NCBI GenBank assembly: GCA_036160575.1
Contig: JAYYDT010000119.1
Location: forward strand, 1 to 64,000
Length of the DNA: 64,000 bases
DNA from: TMED26 sp002694075
Lineage (GTDB): Bacteria > Pseudomonadota > Alphaproteobacteria > Thalassobaculales > Thalassobaculaceae
Reading direction: 5' to 3'
Shown: one piece after another, positions 8,787-16,246 of the stretch
How the letters are laid out: the number at the start of each line of letters is the position of its first letter
Numbering within the stretch: position 1 is the stretch's first letter
Notes under the pieces: model-generated
Databases searched by the model: none
Told to the model about the DNA's origin: nothing
What the model saw: only the letters and a program-made list of their open reading frames with translations
Made by a program: the position numbers and the translations under genes

Positions 8787-10355
8787 CTAAACCGTCAAAC
8801 TGCTCGGGCGGCGGCGGCGCAGCCAGAGCACCACCATCATCCGCGTGACCATCACGGCGGTGAACATCGAGGTCAGGATGCCGATCGCCAGGGTGACCGC
8901 GAAACCGCGCACCGGGCCGGAGCCAAAGCTGAACAAGAAGACGGCCGCGAACAAGGTCGTCAGGTTACTGTCGATAATCGTCGTGATGGCCCGTCGGTAG
9001 CCGGTTTCGACCGCGTTAAAGGGCGAGCGGCCATGGCGGATTTCCTCGCGTATGCGCTCGAAAATCAGGACATTGGCGTCGACCGCCATGCCCATGGTCA
9101 AGACGATCCCGGCGATCCCCGGCAAGGTTAGCGTGGCCTGCAACAGCGACAAGGCGGCGAGGATCAAGACGACATTGAAGAACAGCGCGATATCGGCCAT
9201 CAGCCCAAACCGGCCATAGCAGACGATCATGAACGCCACCACCAACACCATGCCGACAATGCTGGCCAGCTTGCCGGCGGCGATGGAATCGAGCCCCAAA
9301 CCCGGGCCGACCGTGCGTTCCTCGATCACGCGCAATGGCGCCGGCAAGGCGCCGGCACGCAGCAGCAGAGCCAAATCCTGTGCTTCGGCGACGGAAAAAC
9401 TGCCGGTGATCTGGGCCGTGCCGCCGAGGATCGGTTCATTGATCACCGGCGCGCTCAGCACCCGGCCGTCAAGGACGATGGCGAAGGGCCGATTGACATT
9501 GGCCTGGGTGGTGCGGCCGAATTGGCGCGCGCCAGCTTGGTCGAAGCGGATAAACACCGCCGGCCGGTTGTTTTGATCGAACCCCGAACTGGCGTCGACC
9601 AAGCGGTCGCCGCTGACCATGATGCGGCGGCGAACCAGGTAATGACTGGGACCGGCGCCGTCGGCGTCGGCCGGCAACAGGCGCGAGCCCGGCGGCACCC
9701 GGCCGGCCAGGGCATCGTTGACACTGTTGTTGAGATCGACCAATTGGAATGTCAGCTTGGCGGTCTTGCCAAGGAGCGCCTTGACCCGATCGGGATTATC
9801 GATCCCCGGGAGTTGAACCACGATCCGGTTGGCGCCTTGACGCTGAATGTTTGGCTCATTGGTGCCGGTTTCATCGATCCGCCGGCGGACGATCTCAATC
9901 GACTGCATCAGCGCCCGGTCCTTCAACGCGGTGACGGTTTCTGGCCGAAGGCCGATGCGCACCGCCGCATCGTCAAAAATGACCTCGGTGTCGGCGTCAA
10001 CCGCCGTCAGCACTTCGCGCGCCTGATCGCGGTCGGCCGCGCGGCGCAATTTCAAGGTCACCGCGTCTTCGGTGAGCGTGAGGTTGGTATAGCCGATTTT
10101 GGCCCGGCGCAACGCTCTGCGGGCGTCGTCCTGGATCGCTTCCAGGCGTTCACTGACGACCACATCGCTTTCCACCTGCAACAACAAATGCGAGCCGCCC
10201 CGCAGATCCAGCCCCAGGTTAACGGTTTTGCCCGGCAACCATCGCGGCCAATTCTTCGCGAAATCGTTACCGGTCAGGTTGGGGACGGCATAGGCCAGCC
10301 CCACCACGCAAACGGCGATGACCAGGAAAATTTTCCAAATCGGAAACTGGAGCAT
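8787..10355 (-). CDS. secD: Protein translocase subunit SecD
   Basis: SecD is the larger half of the SecDF translocation motor. The protein has 522 residues. An N-terminal membrane helix (IFLVIAVCVVGLAYAVP) is followed by the signature LGLDLRGGSHLLLQVE. The large periplasmic P1 domain includes the RRIDETGTNEPNIQRQG stretch. The C-terminal membrane block contains GMAVDANVLIFERIREEI, conserved in the RND-like translocase family. The start ATG 10355 has a purine-rich AGAGAAGAG site just upstream. It is preceded by yajC and followed by secF. Confidence 0.97.
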   Translation of the reverse strand: MLQFPIWKIFLVIAVCVVGLAYAVPNLTGNDFAKNWPRWLPGKTVNLGLDLRGGSHLLLQVESDVVVSERLEAIQDDARRALRRAKIGYTNLTLTEDAVTLKLRRAADRDQAREVLTAVDADTEVIFDDAAVRIGLRPETVTALKDRALMQSIEIVRRRIDETGTNEPNIQRQGANRIVVQLPGIDNPDRVKALLGKTAKLTFQLVDLNNSVNDALAGRVPPGSRLLPADADGAGPSHYLVRRRIMVSGDRLVDASSGFDQNNRPAVFIRFDQAGARQFGRTTQANVNRPFAIVLDGRVLSAPVINEPILGGTAQITGSFSVAEAQDLALLLRAGALPAPLRVIEERTVGPGLGLDSIAAGKLASIVGMVLVVAFMIVCYGRFGLMADIALFFNVVLILAALSLLQATLTLPGIAGIVLTMGMAVDANVLIFERIREEIRHGRSPFNAVETGYRRAITTIIDSNLTTLFAAVFLFSFGSGPVRGFAVTLAIGILTSMFTAVMVTRMMVVLWLRRRRPSSLTV

Positions 10356-10409
10356 GAAAGGCTCTTCTCTGCGGGGACCGGGAGCGGCGCGAAGACCGCC
10401 CGCTACCGT

Positions 10410-10739
10410 TTAGTCGTTGACCGGCTCACTGCGGCTGACCACCTCGGCGACCATGCCGCGGCGGACTTCAACCACAACGCCCTCGGCGATTTCCACTTTC
10501 AGGATGTCGTCACCCTCGCCGACTTTGGAAACCGTGCCCATCAGGCCGCCATTGGTGACGATTTTGTCCTTGCGACGAATCTTGGACAGCATCTCGCGAT
10601 GCTCCTTGGCCTTTTTCTGCTGGGGGCGGATCAGCAGGAAATAGAACACCACGAAAATCAACACGAGCGGCAAAAGGCTCATGATATCAAAACCCGCGCC
10701 GCCTCCGGCGGCTTGGGCGTAAGCTGGCGAAATCAGCAT
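10410..10739 (-). CDS. yajC: Preprotein translocase accessory subunit YajC
   Basis: YajC is a small inner-membrane protein that associates with SecDF and, in other bacteria, with AcrB. I chose ATG 10739, which gives 109 residues, the usual family length. It has an excellent GGAGGG site 6 nt upstream, whereas a longer reading to 10898 lacks one. The protein begins MLISPAYAQA and has one membrane helix (LLPLVLIFVVFYFLLI) followed by the conserved RPQQKKAKEH. The cytoplasmic domain contains KIRRKDKIVTNGGLMGTV. It is first in the yajC-secD-secF unit. Confidence 0.95.
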   Translation of the reverse strand: MLISPAYAQAAGGGAGFDIMSLLPLVLIFVVFYFLLIRPQQKKAKEHREMLSKIRRKDKIVTNGGLMGTVSKVGEGDDILKVEIAEGVVVEVRRGMVAEVVSRSEPVND

Positions 10740-10927
10740 CTGGGGCCCTCCAATGCGCGCGGCCGCAATCACCCTGGCGGCACTGGCCACATGGGGTTCG
10801 ACGGTCGCGAAAAAAAGCGCCCGGATCATAGCCGTTGGGGACCGAATTGCAATGCCACAGGCGGCGGTGGACCCGGCCCGGCCGATTGGCCGTTTCAAGG
10901 CCGCGCGCGACGGGGTAGAACGACGCC
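10740..10927. other. yajC-glycosyltransferase divergent intergenic region
   Basis: These 188 bp lie between divergent genes. They contain the GGAGGG ribosome-binding site of yajC next to its start and GGGGTAG near the glycosyltransferase start. I see no other gene or terminator. Confidence 0.4.
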
Positions 10928-11944
10928 ATGAAGCTGCTTTTTTTCACCAGCGACCGCCAGCCGGGTGGCATGCGACACGCCCTCGACGCCTATTTCGAAA
11001 CGTTGTGCGACATCGCCGCCGCCGAGGTCCATGTGCTGTGTCCGCAGGAGAGCGCCTTTCACCGGACGGCGACGGCGCGGCTGGACCGCCGCCAAGTCCA
11101 CGCCTGCGGCCTTTTAACCCGCCTGACCCTGCGGCATCTGCCGTCAATCGGCCGCCCGGGCTTGCCGCGAGATTTCGACGTGGCTGTGGTCAACAATGGC
11201 TTCGCGGCACGCGCCCTGGCCGCGCACGCCGCCGCCGTGGTCGGCGTTTGCCACAATGACAAAGCCGCGCACTTCGCCGGCGTCGACGACCTGATCTGCC
11301 TGTCGCGCACCGCCCACCAAGCGGCGCTGACCCGCACCACCGCCACGGTTCATCGGTTGCCGCATTTTTACACACCGCGGGCGACCGCCGCCAAACCGGT
11401 CAAACGCGACGGCCCGCTGACCGTCGGTTGGGCCGGCCGTTTCGTGGACAAAAAGAACCTCGTCTGTTTTCTGCGCGCCGCCGCGATGGTGCGCCAACAC
11501 CACCCGGCAACCCGGTTTGTGGTCGCCGGCGACGGCGCCCAGCGCGATCAGGCCCATCGCCAGGCCGCCGAATACGCCCCGTTCGTCGATTTTCGGGGCT
11601 GGGTCGACATCGCCGATTTCGCCGCCGAGCTTGACCTCTTTTGCCTAACGTCGCGGGACGAACCTTTCGGCTATGTCTTGCTGGAAATGATGGACCGAGG
11701 TGTCGCTTGTTTGGCCAGCGCCTGCCATGGTCCCCGCGATATCCTGGAGGATGGCGCCGTGGCCCCCTTGCACGCGGTCGACGACGCCGCCGAACTGGCG
11801 GCGCAGATCCGCGCCATGATCGAGGACCGCGCGAGGTTGGCGCGAGTCCAGGACGCCTGTTTTCAGCGCGCGCGCGCGCCGGTGTTCGCCCGCGCCCGTT
11901 TCGACGCAGGCTTGCGCCAAATTTTGGCGCGCCACGGCGGTTGA
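10928..11944 (+). CDS. Family 4-type glycosyltransferase
   Basis: The predicted protein has 338 residues and a GT-B fold, with a start typical of the family (MKLLFFTSDRQPGGMRHAL). The C-terminal domain contains VGWAGRFVDKKNLVCFLRAA and the nucleotide-sugar binding E-x7-E motif in DEPFGYVLLEMM. Such enzymes move a sugar from a nucleotide donor to lipid or polysaccharide acceptors; the acceptor here is unknown. The next gene starts 6 bp downstream and is probably co-transcribed. The 188 bp between it and divergent yajC carry no other gene that I can see. Confidence 0.8.
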   Translation: MKLLFFTSDRQPGGMRHALDAYFETLCDIAAAEVHVLCPQESAFHRTATARLDRRQVHACGLLTRLTLRHLPSIGRPGLPRDFDVAVVNNGFAARALAAHAAAVVGVCHNDKAAHFAGVDDLICLSRTAHQAALTRTTATVHRLPHFYTPRATAAKPVKRDGPLTVGWAGRFVDKKNLVCFLRAAAMVRQHHPATRFVVAGDGAQRDQAHRQAAEYAPFVDFRGWVDIADFAAELDLFCLTSRDEPFGYVLLEMMDRGVACLASACHGPRDILEDGAVAPLHAVDDAAELAAQIRAMIEDRARLARVQDACFQRARAPVFARARFDAGLRQILARHGG

Positions 11945-11950
11945 ACCGCC

Positions 11951-12403
11951 ATGGATGCCGCCGCGATCGCCCATAAACAGGAAATTTGCGCCGAGATTCT
12001 GGCGACGGTCGCGTCTTGGATTGGCCCGCCGGCGCGGCACGCCGAGCTGATCGACCAAATCGGGCCGCTCGACACCATCATTCATTTCGACGGCGACGCC
12101 GCCTTGGGCTTTATCGCTCTCGCCGCCGGCGTCGAAGATCATGTCGAGATCGCGCTGATCGCCGTGCGCCGCGCCCGCCATGGCGAGGGGATCGGCCGGC
12201 GCTTGATCCATGACGCCGCCGCCTTCGCCCGCACCCACGACTATCCGGCCCTGGCGGTGTCGTGGCTGACCGACGATCCGCAAGGCCGCGCGCATCGCGC
12301 GCCGCGCCATTTTTTCACGCGGCTGGGTTTTCGCCCGCCGCTGACGGCGGCACGCGGCCCGTTACTGCTCCGGCCGGTGCGGCGCCAATGGTTAAGCGCG
12401 TAG
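11951..12403 (+). CDS. GNAT-family N-acetyltransferase
   Basis: The predicted protein has 150 residues. The acetyl-CoA pyrophosphate-binding loop is readable in AVRRARHGEGIGRRLIHDAA, preceded by the strand VEIALIAV, which is the normal GNAT layout. The C-terminal RHFFTRLGFRPP matches the family's final helix and strand. The substrate cannot be told from the sequence. It starts 6 bp after the glycosyltransferase stop, which suggests a two-gene unit, and it ends 8 bp from the convergent DUF3137 gene. Confidence 0.8.
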   Translation: MDAAAIAHKQEICAEILATVASWIGPPARHAELIDQIGPLDTIIHFDGDAALGFIALAAGVEDHVEIALIAVRRARHGEGIGRRLIHDAAAFARTHDYPALAVSWLTDDPQGRAHRAPRHFFTRLGFRPPLTAARGPLLLRPVRRQWLSA

Positions 12404-12411
12404 GCCGCCGG

Positions 12412-13575
12412 TCACAGTTTGATATCCATGTCCATTTTCAATGTCTCGATCACGGAAAATATCTTGTTCATCGCCTTGAGCACCGCTTGTGAGTCATCGA
12501 TGAAATCTTCGTACTCGGTGATGGAGGCGGGGCGGAACAATAGCGAACGATGGGGAATCATCAGAAATAAAGAGCCCTGGTGAAAACTGCCTTGGAGGGC
12601 CGCGCCGCCGAAAGAACGGCTTAGCTCGAGGAGCCGCTCCATAAAGGAGGGGGTCAGAAGATAGCGCGCCTCAACCTGGTTCGAGGCGGCCACCTCAAAC
12701 GCCTGCTCGAAGACCGGGTCCTCAAGATTGACACGCTGAAGCCCTTGCAGCAGCGCACGGCCGAAATTACCCACCACGCCGGCATCGTGGCGGATGATCG
12801 TGCGGCCGCGGAAATTTTTGTGAACGGCCATGCGGACGACCAGTCCCTGAAAAACCGTTTTTTCCTCTATTTTGCTCGCGGATCTTGAAAATCTGGTGGC
12901 GAGAACGCGCTTCGATGGCAACCTTAAGGCGGCCAGATCACGTTTCGCCCTTAAAACATCGAAAGTCGCTTTCGATAATGGGCTGTCGAAACCCGTTTGG
13001 GAAAATCTGTTATCGGAACCTTCTTTCGACAGCGTGGTGCCGAAAGCCTCGAATTCCACGCCGGCGTAACTCCCGGAGATCCAATTGCGGCTCGATTCGC
13101 TTGAATACTCCGGGGTAATTCGAAAATTTGAGTAATTTTTAATAATGTTGTGAAGTCGTTCCTTTTAATCGAAAGGGCCGAAAAATTTTATGATGATTGG
13201 GTAAATTTTTTCTTTCAAATTAGCTTCATAACGCATGACGGGGCCAATAGAGAAGCAATACAAAATAATACATAATACAAGCAGCAAGCATAAAATTAGG
13301 AAAGTACCTGGTAATTCATTTTCCGTAAAAAAAATATAGGCCGCCGTGGCCAAAAAGAAAAATAACAACAGCGGCAACGACCAAAACCATCGCCGCCGCG
13401 CGGTTTTGATCGCCTTGACACGTTCTTTCTCAAAACAATCGGCCAGGGGGCGGATATTTTTTTCATAATAGTCCGCGAAGCCTTTTTCATAATCGAACCG
13501 TTCGGGGTAAGTCTTGAATCTCGGCTTCGCCGCCAGCGCCGCCTTCCCCCTTAAAAGCGCGAAAATGGCCGCCAT
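12412..13575 (-). pseudogene. DUF3137 membrane protein interrupted by one in-frame TAA
   Basis: Reading from ATG 13575, the first 136 codons give a soluble N-terminus (FADYYEKNIRPLADCFEKER) and two membrane helices (about residues 64-84 and 90-113). It then meets TAA at 13165-13167, right after FGPFD. The same frame continues without another stop to 12412. It contains the family's conserved part: ISGSYAGVEFEAF, EEKTVFQGLVVRMAV, NFRGRTII, and QVEARYLLTPSFMERLLEL. The whole span is 388 codons including both stops. A single substitution therefore separates this from an intact gene. A sequencing error, a recent nonsense mutation, readthrough, or re-initiation at GTG 13059 are all possible. The ATG overlaps the lemA stop (TAATG). 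The middle of the gene is notably AT-rich. Confidence 0.8.
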
Positions 13576-14144
13576 TACTCAAGCAGCTCGGCGGCGTTGA
13601 CAGACTTCATGGCCGCCTCGTCGCCTTCAAAGAAGGGCATCGGCTTAGCCTTGGCATAGCCGGCCAGTAAGTTGCCCGGGAAAATCTGGATGGCATTGTT
13701 CAATTCGGCCACCGCCGCGTTGTAAAAGCGCCGGGCGGCGGCGATTTGCGCCTCAACCTCGTTATAGGTTTGCTGCGCCTGCAGCATGGTTTGGTCCGAT
13801 TTCAACGCCGGGTAGTCTTCGAGAGTCACCATCAAACGCCCCATCTGCCGCGTCAACGCGGCGCTGGCCGTCAAATGGGCCTGCACCTGGTCGGGCTCCG
13901 TGCTGTCGTAACTGTCCGACATTTGGCTGCGCAGCCGGGTCACCGACTGCAGCACCTCGGCCTCATGAGACATGAATCGCTTGGCGATCGCCAAGATATT
14001 GGGGATCAGCCGACCGCGCTTTTGAAGTTGGACGTCGATTCCCGAAAGCGCCTGAAAGACCTGGTTCCTGCGCCGGACCAGGCTGGCGTACCAAAAATAC
14101 AAAACCGCGATCGCCAATAAGACCAGAAACAGAAAAACATTCAT
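13575..14144 (-). CDS. lemA: LemA family protein
   Basis: LemA proteins are membrane-anchored helical proteins of uncertain function, commonly encoded beside DUF3137 or TPM-domain proteins. This one has 189 residues. An N-terminal anchor helix (MNVFLFLVLLAIAVLYFWY) is followed by the family core (RRNQVFQALSGIDVQLQKR and LIPNILAIAKRFMSHE) and the C-terminal RRFYNAAVAELNNAIQIFP. I chose ATG 14144 because GGAAGGG lies directly before it; an upstream start at 14171 is less likely. Its stop codon overlaps the DUF3137 start as TAATG, so the two are translationally coupled. Confidence 0.9.
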   Translation of the reverse strand: MNVFLFLVLLAIAVLYFWYASLVRRRNQVFQALSGIDVQLQKRGRLIPNILAIAKRFMSHEAEVLQSVTRLRSQMSDSYDSTEPDQVQAHLTASAALTRQMGRLMVTLEDYPALKSDQTMLQAQQTYNEVEAQIAAARRFYNAAVAELNNAIQIFPGNLLAGYAKAKPMPFFEGDEAAMKSVNAAELLE

Positions 14145-14181
14145 CGCCCTTCCACCGCAATTTTGTCGCATTACTGGTGGA

Positions 14182-14210
14182 AATTTATGAATTTAGATAT
14201 GTGGAAACAA
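14182..14210 (-). promoter_or_regulatory. Possible lemA promoter
   Basis: On the minus strand, TTGTTT (14210-14205) and TAAATT (14187-14182) are separated by exactly 17 bp. They lie about 40 bp upstream of the lemA start, in an AT-rich stretch with no gene. The spacing and position suit a housekeeping promoter, but AT-rich DNA yields such matches by chance. Confidence 0.35.
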
Positions 14211-14332
14211 GCTACTCAAAATATCTAATAAAAAATGACTAAATTATGTACGCGCTAAACTTCCTGTCTTACGACGGTTTCGGATGCCGCGATCTTCCGC
14301 TTCCCGCCATCTTCATGAAGTAGTGGCGGCGA

Positions 14333-14593
14333 TTATTTCTCCGGCCGCTCCAAACAACGGAAATCGGCCTCCAGGGCTTGGCCCGCGAAATCGACATGCA
14401 CCACGTTCAGTTGATGGCGCCGGCACCAGACCTGCAGCCCGCGGTCGGTGAAGCCGACATCCAGCGCGCTGTAGTGCCGCATCGAGCCGGCGTCGGTCTG
14501 GCCGTTGGCGACCTCTTCGGCGCAGCGCGCGCAAACCACGGGATGGGTAATGGCGTGGGCCAAATGAGCCAAGGCCGGTGGTGGGGTGGACAT
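14333..14593 (-). CDS. Small conserved protein with CxxC motif
   Basis: The predicted protein has 86 residues. ATG 14593 is preceded by AGAGGAAAG at good spacing, and a longer reading to 14695 would pass through a terminator hairpin, so the short start is preferred. The sequence has VVCARCAEEVANG, then MRHYSALDVGFTDRGLQVWC, RRHQLNVVHVDFAGQ and a last Cys. The cysteines and histidines suggest a small metal-binding fold, probably zinc. I recall similar short hypothetical proteins in proteobacteria but know no function. It is downstream of the 26-codon gene at 14711-14791, separated from it by a terminator. Confidence 0.7.
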   Translation of the reverse strand: MSTPPPALAHLAHAITHPVVCARCAEEVANGQTDAGSMRHYSALDVGFTDRGLQVWCRRHQLNVVHVDFAGQALEADFRCLERPEK

Positions 14594-14638
14594 CGGGCGC
14601 TTTCCTCTCGGCGGACGAAAAAAAGGAGGTAAAAATAA

Positions 14639-14663
14639 AAAGGAGGGCGAAACGCCCTCCTTT
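14639..14663 (-). terminator. Rho-independent terminator after the 26-codon gene
   Basis: A perfect 11-bp stem, AAAGGAGGGCG / CGCCCTCCTTT, with a 3-nt loop is followed on the minus strand by TTTTTATTTTT. This is a textbook intrinsic terminator for minus-strand transcription coming from the short gene at 14711-14791. It separates that gene from the 86-residue gene downstream. Confidence 0.85.
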
Positions 14664-14665
14664 CC

Positions 14666-14704
14666 GTGATCTGGCGAAGGCCGAAGATCACTCACATGGG
14701 TGAG
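14666..14704 (-). other. Two further hairpins in the 3' untranslated region
   Basis: Between the stop codon at 14711 and the terminator lie two inverted repeats. One is CTCAC-4 nt-GTGAG at 14691-14704. The other is a 7-bp GTGATCT/AGATCAC stem at 14666-14691 with an inner GGC/GCC pairing. With the terminator they would give three hairpins in a row, as in a small regulatory RNA or a structured 3' UTR. Confidence 0.5.
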
Positions 14705-14710
14705 CGGGTT

Positions 14711-14791
14711 TTAGCCCACGGCGCGAAGGTTAATCCACGCGTTTTGACAAAAACCAACGTCCTCGGCTTTCAGCCACATATCACTCGACAT
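14711..14791 (-). CDS. Very short gene (26 residues) with near-perfect Shine-Dalgarno
   Basis: The reading frame runs from ATG 14791 to TAA 14713-14711. The peptide begins MSSDMWLKAEDV, contains GFCQNAW and ends NLRAVG. It has two Trp, one Cys, and no signal peptide or membrane helix. The ribosome-binding site AAAGGAGGTGATCC ends one nucleotide before the ATG, with GGAGG 7 nt away. Fourteen nucleotides are exactly complementary to the 16S rRNA 3' end. A dedicated terminator follows about 50 nt downstream. I do not recognise the peptide. It may be a small protein, a leader peptide, a modified-peptide precursor, or the coding part of a dual-function small RNA. Confidence 0.6.
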   Translation of the reverse strand: MSSDMWLKAEDVGFCQNAWINLRAVG

Positions 14792-14948
14792 TGGATCACC
14801 TCCTTTCGATTTGTTGACACTGATCTCTAAATACCTGATTCGCCCGCCCTTGACGAGCCGTCAGCGCGCCATGTGCTGCGGCAATTTGATCTCGGACTTC
14901 GCGCGATAGCTCAGGTAGGGAGGAAGGACACAACGGGAGGGCGCGCCA

Positions 14949-15077
14949 ATGATTGGCAAGCCGCCGAAAATTCCGGTCGATCCAACCGACGCCCTGCGCA
15001 AGGTAATTGTGCTGGCGCTGATTTTCCTGTTGGGGCTGATCGCGGCGGCGACGCTGGTGGCGATCAGCCTGATATAG
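14949..15077 (+). CDS. Small single-helix membrane protein (42 residues)
   Basis: ATG 14949 has GGGAGG 8 nt upstream. The peptide has a polar N-terminus (MIGKPPKIPVDPTDALRK) followed by a hydrophobic helix (VIVLALIFLLGLIAAATLV) and ends with TAG at 15075-15077. The positive N-terminal side suggests the N-terminus stays in the cytoplasm. Its function is unknown. It is divergent from the 26-codon gene and converges on the Sel1-repeat gene. The strong ribosome-binding site and clean topology make it a believable gene despite its size. Confidence 0.55.
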   Translation: MIGKPPKIPVDPTDALRKVIVLALIFLLGLIAAATLVAISLI

Positions 15078-15125
15078 ACGGCCGCCGGCCGGTCTAAAGC
15101 ACCTTCCCAACCGCCCACGAGAGGG

Positions 15126-15611
15126 TTACTCACAGTCGCGATAATCGCTCGCCAGGCAGCGTTCGGCCCGCGCCGCGGCCTCGGCGGTTTCTTCCGGCGT
15201 GAGCTTTTTGGCCAGCGCCGCCTCGAGCTGGGCGGCGCCATCATTGCCGTTTTCGGCGGCGATCTTCGACCACATATAGGCGGCGCCAAGATCGCGCGGC
15301 ACGCCATGGCCTCGCGCGTACATCACGGCCAGCGTCCGCTGGGCGACCGCCAGGCCCCGGCCCGCCGCCTGGCGCAGCCATTCCGCCGCCACCGTGTAAT
15401 CTTGGGGCACACCATCGCCCTTGAGATAAAGCCAGGCGAGATTGTTCAGCGCCTTGACCTCGCCGTCGGCGGCGGCGGCCTCCCAAAATTGGCGCGCCGC
15501 CTCGAACTGGCCACGGATATAAGCCTCGTAGCCCTTTTCATAATCGCCGGCCTGGGCCGCGCCCCCGAGCAGCGCCGAAACCACCACCAGGCCCGCCAAA
15601 ATCCGTTTCAT
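15126..15611 (-). CDS. Secreted Sel1-repeat protein
   Basis: The predicted protein has 161 residues from ATG 15611, which has a GAGGGGGAG site just upstream. An N-terminal signal peptide (KRILAGLVVVSALLGGAAQA) predicts export. The mature part holds Sel1-type TPR repeats, seen as ALNNLAWLYLKGDGVPQDY and AQRTLAVMYARGHGVPRDL with the usual 36-residue period. Such proteins act as scaffolds for protein contacts in the periplasm; the partner is unknown. The C-terminus has two Cys (RCLASDYRDCE), possibly a disulfide. The gene has its own start region behind the rpsI terminator. Confidence 0.85.
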   Translation of the reverse strand: MKRILAGLVVVSALLGGAAQAGDYEKGYEAYIRGQFEAARQFWEAAAADGEVKALNNLAWLYLKGDGVPQDYTVAAEWLRQAAGRGLAVAQRTLAVMYARGHGVPRDLGAAYMWSKIAAENGNDGAAQLEAALAKKLTPEETAEAAARAERCLASDYRDCE

Positions 15612-15689
15612 CGCTCCCCCTCGCCGCGCCGCGCGCCATTTCATCCGAGACCAAACGCCGCCGCGATCCTACAGCTAAAATACGAAAAA

Positions 15690-15709
15690 GGCCGCGAAAT
15701 ATCGCGGCC
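15690..15709 (-). terminator. rplM-rpsI operon terminator
   Basis: An 8-bp stem, GGCCGCGA/TCGCGGCC, with a 4-nt loop is followed on the minus strand by TTTTTCG. It lies 30 bp after the rpsI stop codon and ends the ribosomal protein operon before the Sel1-repeat gene. Confidence 0.85.
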
Positions 15710-15739
15710 CTTCGAGGTTGGTGCTTGTTTCGCGGCAGC

Positions 15740-16243
15740 TTACCGCTTCGAGAATTGGAAGCTGCGGCGGGCCTTGGCGCGGCCGTATTTCTTGCGCTCA
15801 ACGACCCGGCTGTCGCGGGTCAGGAAACCGCCACTTTTCAACGCCGGCCGCAGGCCCGGCTCGTAATTGACCAGAGCCTTGGAAATCCCCAGGCGGACCG
15901 CACCGGCTTGGCCCGACAGGCCGCCGCCGGTGACCGTGCACATGACGTCGAACTGATCGACCCGGCTGGTCACGTCGAAGGGCTGCTTAATGATCATGCG
16001 CAGCACCGGACGGGCGAAGAATTGCTCTTGATCGCGGCCATTGACGGTGACGCGGCCATTGCCGGGCTTGATCCACACCCGGGCGATGGCGTTTTTGCGC
16101 CGGCCGGTGGCATAGGCGCGGCCAAGATCGTCAATCTTCGGTTCGACCGGCACCGCTTCTTCTTGCGGCTGCAATTCGGCGAGGGCTTCAAGGCCGCTCG
16201 GCGCGTCCTGTTCCGGCGCGGCGGTTTCGGTTTCAGCGGTCAT
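15740..16243 (-). CDS. rpsI: 30S ribosomal protein S9 (uS9)
   Basis: uS9 sits in the head of the small subunit, where its C-terminal tail reaches the P-site tRNA. The protein has 167 residues. The conserved body starts at [20 protein letters not shown] and includes [20 protein letters not shown]. It ends in the basic tail RRSFQFSKR, with the invariant terminal Lys-Arg. The N-terminal ~40 residues (rich in Glu, Ala and Thr) are an extension typical of alphaproteobacteria. ATG 16243 is chosen over GTG 16246 because GAGGT precedes it at good spacing. It follows rplM by 3 bp. Confidence 0.97.
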   Translation of the reverse strand: MTAETETAAPEQDAPSGLEALAELQPQEEAVPVEPKIDDLGRAYATGRRKNAIARVWIKPGNGRVTVNGRDQEQFFARPVLRMIIKQPFDVTSRVDQFDVMCTVTGGGLSGQAGAVRLGISKALVNYEPGLRPALKSGGFLTRDSRVVERKKYGRAKARRSFQFSKR

Positions 16244-16246
16244 CAC

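Noticed and set aside
9522..10931. 469-codon plus-strand frame opposite secD and yajC
   Set aside because: Overlaps two clear Sec genes and shows no family-like motifs.
13060..13167. Frameshift as the cause of the DUF3137 break
   Set aside because: The distance from the TAA at 13167 to the downstream GTG at 13059 is 108 nt, a multiple of three, so both parts are in one frame and the lesion is a stop codon.
13165..13167. Recoded stop (selenocysteine or pyrrolysine) in the DUF3137 gene
   Set aside because: The codon is TAA, not TGA or TAG, and no recoding structure was seen.
14792..14807. Exact match to the 16S rRNA 3' end, suggesting an rRNA fragment
   Set aside because: No further 16S sequence lies upstream, and on the minus strand the same bases form a correctly placed Shine-Dalgarno before an open frame.
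14901..14935. tRNA-like string (GCGCGATAGCTCAGGTAGG) resembling a D-arm
   Set aside because: No acceptor-stem partner, anticodon arm or T-loop follows; the sequence runs into the ribosome-binding site of the 42-residue gene.
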